32,745 nucleotides of DNA from the NCBI GenBank assembly GCA_002702705.1, contig PABH01000054.1:1-32745 (forward strand), read 5' to 3'. The stretch is from Anaerolineaceae bacterium. GTDB lineage: Bacteria > Chloroflexota > Anaerolineae > Anaerolineales > Anaerolineaceae. Position 1 is the first letter of the stretch. Each line of letters begins with the position of its first letter. Below, piece after piece: positions 23,874 through 28,960 of the stretch. The notes under the pieces were generated by a model. It did not search any database, had not been told where the DNA came from, and saw nothing but the letters and a program-made list of their open reading frames with translations. The position numbers and the translations under genes are program-made.

Positions 23874-24479
23874 ATGAATTCGTCTAATTTAAAATCGATT
23901 CAAAAGAATATTTACCAAACCTATTTTTCCGATGGCGTTTGGGACCTGGTGATTGGATTAATTTATCTGATGGCTGGTTTAGGCATCTGGATTAATCAGA
24001 ACTTCTGGTATTTGTTTCCCATCATTCTACTTGTATTACCCCTCATTTTAAAACGGGCAATTACCTTTCCCCGCATGGGCCAAATGCAAATTAAGCAGAC
24101 AAAAAAGCTCTGGATCAGCCTTCTCTTTTTCCTGATCGAAGCCATTTTGTTTATATTTTTATATTTTATCAGCGCTAACAACTCCACAAAGAATCCTTTT
24201 CTCCTATGGTTAACGCAAAATCTTTTTGTCATCATCGGGTTAATGATTGCTCTGTTTTTTGTACTCACCGGAAAAACACTATATTTTAAGCGTTTGTACC
24301 TTTACGCTGTAATCACCTTAATTGGTTTTTCACTCATGTACCGGGTTATTCCAGCCGGGATTGTCCTTACCTTCCTCGGTGTACTCATTATTGTTATCAG
24401 TCTGATCGTCATTCGTAATTTTATCCGCTACCACCCCATTCAAAACAATGAGGAAATTACCCAGGAGGTACACTCATGA
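23874..24479 (+). CDS. Unknown membrane protein, paralog of the next gene
   Basis: 201 aa from ATG 23874 (AAAGGAGAGCAAC before it). A cytosolic N-terminal stretch (NLKSIQKNIYQTYFSDGVWDL) leads into about six hydrophobic segments arranged in three pairs: 25-43 and 46-60, 80-101 and 112-130, 138-155 and 158-180. A basic loop LKRAITFPRMGQMQIKQTKK separates the first and second pairs. The pattern 'YF-DG-WDL-IGLI', 'LKRAIT-PR-GQ-Q' and 'F-RLY-YA' is shared with the downstream gene, so the two arose by tandem duplication. No catalytic or transport motif recognised. It overlaps the next start by 4 nt (ATGA). Confidence 0.8.
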   Translation: MNSSNLKSIQKNIYQTYFSDGVWDLVIGLIYLMAGLGIWINQNFWYLFPIILLVLPLILKRAITFPRMGQMQIKQTKKLWISLLFFLIEAILFIFLYFISANNSTKNPFLLWLTQNLFVIIGLMIALFFVLTGKTLYFKRLYLYAVITLIGFSLMYRVIPAGIVLTFLGVLIIVISLIVIRNFIRYHPIQNNEEITQEVHS

Positions 24480-25063
24480 ATAAAATTGACTTAAAAGAAA
24501 TTCAACGCAAAATCACTACGTCTTATTTTGAAGATGGAATTTGGGATCTTGCCATCGGTCTCATTTTCCTCAGCTTTGGTTTACTGCTTCAATATGATCT
24601 ACCCGTTTTTGTCGGTGTCGCAGCTGCCTTGATCGTAACGTTAGCCCCACTCTTAAAAAGAGCGATCACTTTACCGCGCTATGGACAATTCCAATTATTA
24701 CAACGGGAAAAACGCCGCTTCTCCATGCTGTTTTTATTAACATCCCTGTTAGGCTTAGCTTTCTTCTTTTTCATTTTCTCATCTTTAAACGAAAGTTCAT
24801 TGGGGAAGATGATACAAGAAAATTCATTGATATTTTTAGGAATCGTGTGGGGAGCAGTGATGATTTTTGTAGGGTATTGGTTGTCGTTCCAACGACTTTA
24901 TATATACGCCTTTCTGATCGCAATTCCTTTCATCACTGCGGAATGGATTATGCCCTTTCCCATCAAAATGATCATAGCGGGTGGTATCATTACCCTCATT
25001 GGATTTGCCGTATTGGTACGTTTTATCCAACATTATCCCAAAGTTAACTTACCGGAGGTTTAA
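24476..25063 (+). CDS. Unknown membrane protein, paralog of the previous gene
   Basis: 195 aa from ATG 24476, with AGGAGG seven bases upstream. Same layout as its neighbour: N-terminal DLKEIQRKITTSYFEDGIWDLAIGL, a paired hydrophobic region, basic loop LLKRAITLPRYGQFQLLQREKRR, then two further pairs and a short polar tail. The conserved DGIWDL and PR-GQ-Q loops are on the cytosolic side by the positive-inside rule and are the best candidates for function. The two proteins may form a heteromer because they are translationally coupled and similar in length. Function unknown. Confidence 0.8.
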   Translation: MNKIDLKEIQRKITTSYFEDGIWDLAIGLIFLSFGLLLQYDLPVFVGVAAALIVTLAPLLKRAITLPRYGQFQLLQREKRRFSMLFLLTSLLGLAFFFFIFSSLNESSLGKMIQENSLIFLGIVWGAVMIFVGYWLSFQRLYIYAFLIAIPFITAEWIMPFPIKMIIAGGIITLIGFAVLVRFIQHYPKVNLPEV

Positions 25064-25064
25064 G

Positions 25065-25391
25065 ATGACAGATCCAACGCCAGAGCAACCCGTTGATATC
25101 ATCAACCTGGCAGATGTTGATCGTGTCATTCATGAACCGGCTCGACTAATCATCATGGCCTACCTATCTATGGTTGAAAGTGCAGACTTTTTATTTTTGA
25201 TGCAGCAGACCGGATTAACATTTGGTAATCTATCGTCGCATATGAAAAAATTGGAAGAAGCAAAATACATCGAAGTCCATAAAGAATTCGTCGACCGTCG
25301 TCCACACACGATGTTAAAACTAACCAAATCCGGACGCACTGCATTCAAAGAATATAAAAAACAAATGCGCCACCTATTTGAAGATGAATAA
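25065..25391 (+). CDS. Winged-helix transcriptional regulator (HTH_34-like)
   Basis: 108 aa from ATG 25065; GGAGG precedes it across the stop of the upstream gene, one base away. The protein is a single winged-helix domain: VIHEPARLIIMAYL (helix 1), LMQQTGLTFGNLSSHMKKLEEAKYIEV (helix-turn-helix) and the wing KEFVDRRPHTMLKLTKSGRTAFKEY. This is the pattern of the small MarR/ArsR-like family often labelled HTH_34, which has no sensor domain. As the last gene of the operon it likely represses its own promoter through the 23832-23848 dyad. Signal unknown. Confidence 0.9.
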   Translation: MTDPTPEQPVDIINLADVDRVIHEPARLIIMAYLSMVESADFLFLMQQTGLTFGNLSSHMKKLEEAKYIEVHKEFVDRRPHTMLKLTKSGRTAFKEYKKQMRHLFEDE

Positions 25392-25423
25392 AACTAGCCC
25401 CAAAACCCGTCATTGGTTCGGAT

Positions 25424-25518
25424 AAAACCGAGTTCGTTTCTCGACTGTTTCTCAAACAACCTTCTTTTCAAATTTATCGCTCAATTTGACCTGATTGGAG
25501 TAAACAAACTCGGTTTTT
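25424..25518 (+). terminator. Structured hairpin downstream of the regulator operon (terminator or small RNA element)
   Basis: Outer 11-bp perfect stem AAAACCGAGTT (25424-25434) / AACTCGGTTTT (25507-25517), extended inward by GTTT/AAAC after one mismatch and followed by T5. Inside are two smaller hairpins: GTTT-CTC-AAAC (25447-25457) and CAAATT-N8-AATTTG (25469-25488). It lies 32 nt after the regulator stop. A simple terminator would not need the 72-nt interior. Bases 25520-25725 hold nothing else that I can see. Confidence 0.5.
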
Positions 25519-25729
25519 GGGTAAATTTGCTATTATAAGTCTAATTAATCATAGATTATAAGTTTCTATCATCAAAACTCTAATTATTTTTTAACGTTAA
25601 CCTTATATTTATTCATATTTTCTTAATCTATTGGGTTTATAGTTAATTCAATCAAGTCTGTTTTACAAATTGGGTGAAAAACAGGCAAACAGATTCAGAT
25701 CTAACTTTTAGAACTCTCCTCTCTCTGAT

Positions 25730-25763
25730 ATCTGCGAAGGAACCGGCGAAGTCCTTCGCAGAT
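25730..25763. terminator. Strong hairpin in the intergenic gap before the acyltransferase gene
   Basis: Perfect 12-bp stem ATCTGCGAAGGA (25730-25741) / TCCTTCGCAGAT (25752-25763) with a 10-nt loop, followed by TTCTATTT. It sits about 70 nt before the acyltransferase -10 box, so it probably insulates it or ends a short transcript. Confidence 0.5.
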
Positions 25764-25831
25764 TTCTATTTAATATTAAATAAACTTTGTGCAAATCTGT
25801 CTTTATTTTCCTCATCCGAATTTCTTCACGG

Positions 25832-25837
25832 TATAAT
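25832..25837 (+). promoter_or_regulatory. -10 box six bases before a start codon (leaderless)
   Basis: TATAAT, then GGTTCT, then ATG at 25844. With normal spacing the mRNA would begin at the ATG. No Shine-Dalgarno and no good -35 are seen. Confidence 0.55.
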
Positions 25838-25843
25838 GGTTCT

Positions 25844-26863
25844 ATGGAATTTAAATATCACTCACAATTTGATGTTTCGCTGAAAGATGCGTGGAATCGT
25901 TTATTATCCGAAAGTATCGATCATTTACCATTTTTGCGGTTTGAGTATTTACATAACTGGTGGTTAACCCGAGGCGGAGGAGAATGGAATCAAAACAGTC
26001 AATTGGTTTTAATTACCGCTCATCGGGGTGATACGTTGATTGGAGTTGCTCCGTTATTTGTGGCAGAACATGATGGCAAAACCTGTTTATTAAACCTTGG
26101 TGCCATTGAAATCTCGGATTTCTTAAACTTTTTGGTACGACCGGAAGACCTGGATGAGTTTACCAGGGGGCTGTTAGATTTTCTTGGCCACCATGCCGAA
26201 ATACCAACCTGGGAAAAAATTGAACTATACAATATTCTTGAATCTTCTGCGGTCATAAACACCTTAAAAAAAGAATCAGCTGCCTTAAAATGGAATTTTA
26301 AATCTGAGCGTCTACAACCAGCCCCTTACGTTACCTTATCAGGGGATTGGGAAACCTACCTGGCAAATATTGACAAAAAGCAGCGTCACGAGATTCGACG
26401 GAAAATACGCCGCCTTGAAAACGCGGATGAAAAATCTCGCTGGTATATCGTAAAAGACCAATCCACCCTGGATGAAGAAATTCAAGCTTTTTTTGCATTA
26501 ATGATGCAAGACCCTCAGAAAGAAAAATTTCTCACCGATGACATGAAAACCGCTATGCGAAATTTAATTCATGCTGCATTTGATGAAGGTTATTTACAAT
26601 TTGTCTTTTTGGAAATTGAAGGGCAAAAGGCTGCGGCTTATTTGAATTTTGATTATAACAACCGTATCTGGGTCTATAATTCCGGCTTTGATGATCAGTT
26701 TTTATCATGGTCACCCGGTTGGGTCCTACTATCATACCTTTTACAATGGGCTAACGAAAACAAACGCGGTGAATTTGACTTTTTACGCGGTGATGAAAAA
26801 TACAAATACCGATTCGGTGCGGTTGACCGTTTTATTCGGAAGATCACGATAACCCGATCATAA
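25844..26863 (+). CDS. GNAT/FemAB-like acyltransferase (BioF2/CelD-type)
   Basis: 339 aa from ATG 25844, which is preferred over an upstream frame because TATAAT lies directly before it. The C-terminal half shows the Acetyltransf_6 pattern: a basic helix KKQRHEIRRKIRRLE (about 180-195), AFFALMMQDPQKEKFLTDDMKTAM, the central strand LQFVFLEIEGQKAAAYLNFDYNNRIWVYNSGFDDQF and the end SYLLQW...EFDFLRGDEKYKYRFG. The N-terminal half (PFLRFEYLHNWWLTRGGG) forms the paired GNAT-like domain. Members transfer acyl or aminoacyl groups in exopolysaccharide, lipid or wall modification; substrate unknown. Soluble, no signal peptide. The Mrp gene follows 37 nt downstream, likely co-transcribed. Confidence 0.85.
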   Translation: MEFKYHSQFDVSLKDAWNRLLSESIDHLPFLRFEYLHNWWLTRGGGEWNQNSQLVLITAHRGDTLIGVAPLFVAEHDGKTCLLNLGAIEISDFLNFLVRPEDLDEFTRGLLDFLGHHAEIPTWEKIELYNILESSAVINTLKKESAALKWNFKSERLQPAPYVTLSGDWETYLANIDKKQRHEIRRKIRRLENADEKSRWYIVKDQSTLDEEIQAFFALMMQDPQKEKFLTDDMKTAMRNLIHAAFDEGYLQFVFLEIEGQKAAAYLNFDYNNRIWVYNSGFDDQFLSWSPGWVLLSYLLQWANENKRGEFDFLRGDEKYKYRFGAVDRFIRKITITRS

Positions 26864-26881
26864 TTTTCCTCTATTTCAATC

Positions 26882-26894
26882 CTCCGCCCCGGAG
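26882..26894 (+). promoter_or_regulatory. Small hairpin enclosing the mrp ribosome binding site
   Basis: CTCCG-CCC-CGGAG at 26882-26894 places the Shine-Dalgarno GGAG (26891-26894) in the 3' arm, six bases before the ATG. It could modestly tune translation or be chance. Confidence 0.3.
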
Positions 26895-26900
26895 AAATAA

Positions 26901-27941
26901 ATGGTAACAAAAGATACTGTAACAAACATCTTATCCCACGTGATGGATCCTGAACTGGGCAGGGACCTGGTTAGTTTAGGTATGATTCGTGATATTGTGA
27001 TTGAGCCTGATGTGGTGCGGTTCAAATTGGTTTTAACCATTGCCTCTTGCCCAATGCGTCACCACATGGCAGAAGATGCAAAAAATCAACTTCTTAACCA
27101 TCCGGAAATTAATCAGGTGGACGTAACCTTTGATTCTATGACTCCGGAAGAGCGTCAGGCTGTATTAAAAGCAAATAAACCCCAATTGCCGAAGTTAAAC
27201 GCCATGAACCGTGTTGGACAAGTGCTATCTGTAATGAGCGGAAAAGGCGGCGTCGGGAAGTCCTCCGTCACGGCGATGTTGGCAGTTGAATTAACCCGCC
27301 AGGGTCAAAAAGTTGGTATTCTGGATGCCGATATTACCGGGCCCAGCATCCCCAAATTGTTTGGTTTGCCACCTGGCGGTTTGCGGGGAGGACCACAAGG
27401 ACTGCTGCCCGCTGTTACCCCACTTGGCATCCGTATTGTTTCCAGCAACCTGATGTTAAAAGAAGAAGATACAGCCATTGCCTGGCGCGGTCCAATGGTA
27501 GCAGGGATGATAAAAAAATTCTGGGAAGATGTATTATGGGGAAAACTGGACACCCTGTTAGTCGATTTACCACCCGGCACAACGGACGCCACGCTGACCG
27601 TGATGAACACCTTACCCATTAGAGGTGTGATGCTGGTCAGCACACCCCAGCAGCTTTCCAGCCTGGTTGTGCGTAAAGCCGCTAATTTATTAAAACGATT
27701 GGATATTCCTGTGCTGGGTGTGATTGAAAATATGAGCTTTTTTCGCTGCCCGGACTGCGGGGGAAAACACGATCTATTCGGTCCCAGTCATGCAGCAGAA
27801 GTCGCTGAACACAGCCAGGTCAATATTTGTGCCCGCCTGCCTTTAGAACCAACCATAGCAGAATTATGTGATGCCGGCCGCATAGAAGACACACATTTGG
27901 AAGAGATCGAATATCTCGCCAAACTGTTAATGTCTGCCTGA
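26901..27941 (+). CDS. apbC: Mrp/ApbC-type P-loop iron-sulfur cluster carrier
   Basis: 346 aa. An N-terminal MIP18/DUF59 domain (about 5-85, with conserved C50 in ASCPMR) is fused to the Mrp/NBP35 ATPase: deviant Walker A SGKGGVGKS (113-121), LDADITGPS, DLPPGTTDA (222-230) and the Fe-S bridging CxxC at C283/C286 (FRCPDCGG). Such proteins bind a 4Fe-4S cluster at a dimer interface and deliver it to apo-enzymes in an ATP-dependent way in the cytoplasm. Domain order and length are normal. Follows the acyltransferase gene by 37 nt; no other Fe-S genes are nearby. Confidence 0.95.
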   Translation: MVTKDTVTNILSHVMDPELGRDLVSLGMIRDIVIEPDVVRFKLVLTIASCPMRHHMAEDAKNQLLNHPEINQVDVTFDSMTPEERQAVLKANKPQLPKLNAMNRVGQVLSVMSGKGGVGKSSVTAMLAVELTRQGQKVGILDADITGPSIPKLFGLPPGGLRGGPQGLLPAVTPLGIRIVSSNLMLKEEDTAIAWRGPMVAGMIKKFWEDVLWGKLDTLLVDLPPGTTDATLTVMNTLPIRGVMLVSTPQQLSSLVVRKAANLLKRLDIPVLGVIENMSFFRCPDCGGKHDLFGPSHAAEVAEHSQVNICARLPLEPTIAELCDAGRIEDTHLEEIEYLAKLLMSA

Positions 27942-28044
27942 TCTCGAGATTCTGGGTATTGAGCGTAATCATTTGCGATTTTTCTCTGTATAGAAGAATC
28001 TTTGTTTGCAAATTACACATCTGCCCGTTAGGGTATCTCGAGAT
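27941..28044. repeat. Imperfect 104-bp palindrome bounded by two ATCTCGAGAT sites
   Basis: The 10-bp palindrome ATCTCGAGAT occurs at 27941-27950 and 28035-28044. Between them are a mid-level inverted pair, GTAATCATTTGC (27965-27976) / GCAAATTAC (28008-28016), and an inner pair around GATTTTTCT / AGAAGAATC. The left edge overlaps the last base of the mrp stop codon. It may fold as a bidirectional terminator between convergent genes, or be a small non-autonomous mobile repeat. Confidence 0.5.
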
Positions 28045-28065
28045 ATTCTCTTGAAGGTTTATTTC

Positions 28066-28254
28066 TTAGGTTAACGCTGCCACCAACACCATTGCTAAGG
28101 TGACCCCGCCAAACATAAAACCTGCCAATAACAGCCATTGATTATTTAATGCAGAATACAAAATGAATGGAAAAATGATCGCCAAAAACAATGCGATGAT
28201 CTGGATTTTCATTTTATTTCTTTTTTTCCAGCTTAAGAAGTTTCCATTGTCCAT
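28066..28254 (-). CDS. Small two-helix membrane protein
   Basis: 62 aa from ATG 28254. A basic N-terminus (about 1-15) precedes two hydrophobic helices (about 17-34 and 39-60). I chose the outer ATG because TATAAT lies exactly six bases before it (28266-28261), the same arrangement as two other genes here. The inner ATG at 28212 also lacks a Shine-Dalgarno and would give 48 aa. No family recognised. Convergent with mrp; the upstream GyrI-like gene is on the same strand, 73 nt away behind a hairpin. Confidence 0.6.
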   Translation of the reverse strand: MDNGNFLSWKKRNKMKIQIIALFLAIIFPFILYSALNNQWLLLAGFMFGGVTLAMVLVAALT

Positions 28255-28260
28255 GCGGTG

Positions 28261-28266
28261 ATTATA
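28261..28266 (-). promoter_or_regulatory. -10 box six bases before the small membrane protein start
   Basis: TATAAT on the minus strand, then CACCGC, then ATG. This predicts a leaderless transcript; no clear -35. Confidence 0.5.
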
Positions 28267-28283
28267 ATCCCCGAATCATTTCC

Positions 28284-28317
28284 CCGGTAGGGGCATTCTA
28301 CCGAACGCCCCTACCGG
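28284..28317. repeat. REP-like GC-rich palindrome
   Basis: CCGGTAGGGGC (28284-28294) / GCCCCTACCGG (28307-28317), perfect 11-bp stem with a 12-nt loop. Palindromes with GTAGGGGC/GCCCCTAC ends are a common dispersed intergenic repeat type in Chloroflexi and other bacteria (recollection). It could also end the GyrI-like transcript, but it has no T run. Confidence 0.55.
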
Positions 28318-28327
28318 TCATAACATA

Positions 28328-28795
28328 TTATGATTTTAAACGCACGGGGATATAAATATACATTTTGGAATCAGGGTCGCCAAATTTAAAATCCTGGTCA
28401 TACAATTCAAAATCATGGGCAGCCGGAACAAATTCATATCCGGAGTTCGGCAGCCAGCCCTGATAGATGCTGTCATAGGTTTTACCCAACGTGTCCAACG
28501 CCCCAGCGTGGATAAACACGGCATATTCTTGTTCTGACACCATTCGGGCCACCATTCCCTCCGGCAGTTCATCGATCTTGTTCACCGGTGCTGCAGCTAC
28601 ATACTCAAATGCACCCGTCTCATCCATCGAAGAACAGATCCCGTAACAAACGGTGGGGTCAGTTATCTCTTTAATTTCACCATACCGGCTGTTAAATACA
28701 TTCCACATTTGAGGAATTTCACCATGTTCATTCTTACCAAAATAAGGGGTTCCGACCACTAAAAAAGCAGGTTTTTTTACAAAAGTTGGTTCCAT
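28328..28795 (-). CDS. Stand-alone GyrI-like (AraC effector-binding fold) protein
   Basis: 155 aa. The whole protein is a GyrI-like effector-binding domain: KPAFLVVGTPYFG, then MWNVFNSRYGEIK, YGICSSMDETGAFEYVAAAPV, PEGMVARMVSEQEYAVFIHAG, IYQGWLPNSGYEFVPAAHDFELYD and the end MYIYIPVRLK. The typical acidic drug-contact region (FELYD) is kept. These domains bind hydrophobic cations or drugs; fused to MerR or AraC DNA-binding domains they are regulators (BmrR, Rob), alone they act as binders, or as hydrolases in some cases. There is no DNA-binding part here. AAAGGA lies 8 nt upstream of ATG. The promoter has MerR-type geometry, so it is probably induced by a related MerR regulator encoded elsewhere. 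Confidence 0.85.
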   Translation of the reverse strand: MEPTFVKKPAFLVVGTPYFGKNEHGEIPQMWNVFNSRYGEIKEITDPTVCYGICSSMDETGAFEYVAAAPVNKIDELPEGMVARMVSEQEYAVFIHAGALDTLGKTYDSIYQGWLPNSGYEFVPAAHDFELYDQDFKFGDPDSKMYIYIPVRLKS

Positions 28796-28855
28796 TTTTT
28801 TAATCCTTTTTAATCTTATTTTTTATGAACTGTCCGCGAACGCTCGAGTATGTTT

Positions 28856-28886
28856 AGTTTACATCCTACCCTAAGGGGAGAGTCAA
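28856..28886 (-). promoter_or_regulatory. MerR-family type promoter of the GyrI-like gene
   Basis: On the minus strand TTGACT (28886-28881) and TAAACT (28861-28856) are separated by exactly 19 bp, two more than optimal. The spacer contains the dyad CTcCCCTTAGGGtAG (28866-28880; one mismatched pair). Over-long spacers with a central dyad are the hallmark of promoters untwisted by MerR-family activators, and the CCCCTTAGG core resembles BmrR/TipA-type sites as I recall them. Confidence 0.7.
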
Positions 28887-28895
28887 GAGAGAAAA

Positions 28896-28929
28896 AAATA
28901 CCCCGAGAGACCCAATTCTCGGGGTATTT
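28896..28929 (-). terminator. Rho-independent terminator of the cation ATPase
   Basis: ATACCCCGAGA (28898-28908) / TCTCGGGGTAT (28917-28927), perfect 11-bp stem with an 8-nt loop. On the minus strand it is followed by a run of T (complement of A7 at 28892-28898), about 32 nt after the ATPase stop. Confidence 0.92.
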
Positions 28930-28960
28930 AGGGAGAAAAACTCGTTTTCTGTTTTGAAGA

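Noticed and set aside
25674-25883. 69-codon plus-strand frame before the acyltransferase
   Set aside because: It crosses the strong hairpin at 25730-25763 and the -10 box, and overlaps the real gene in another frame.
26882-26894. Hairpin around the mrp ribosome site as a riboswitch or thermosensor
   Set aside because: Only five base pairs with a three-base loop; kept as a low-confidence site, not as a regulator.
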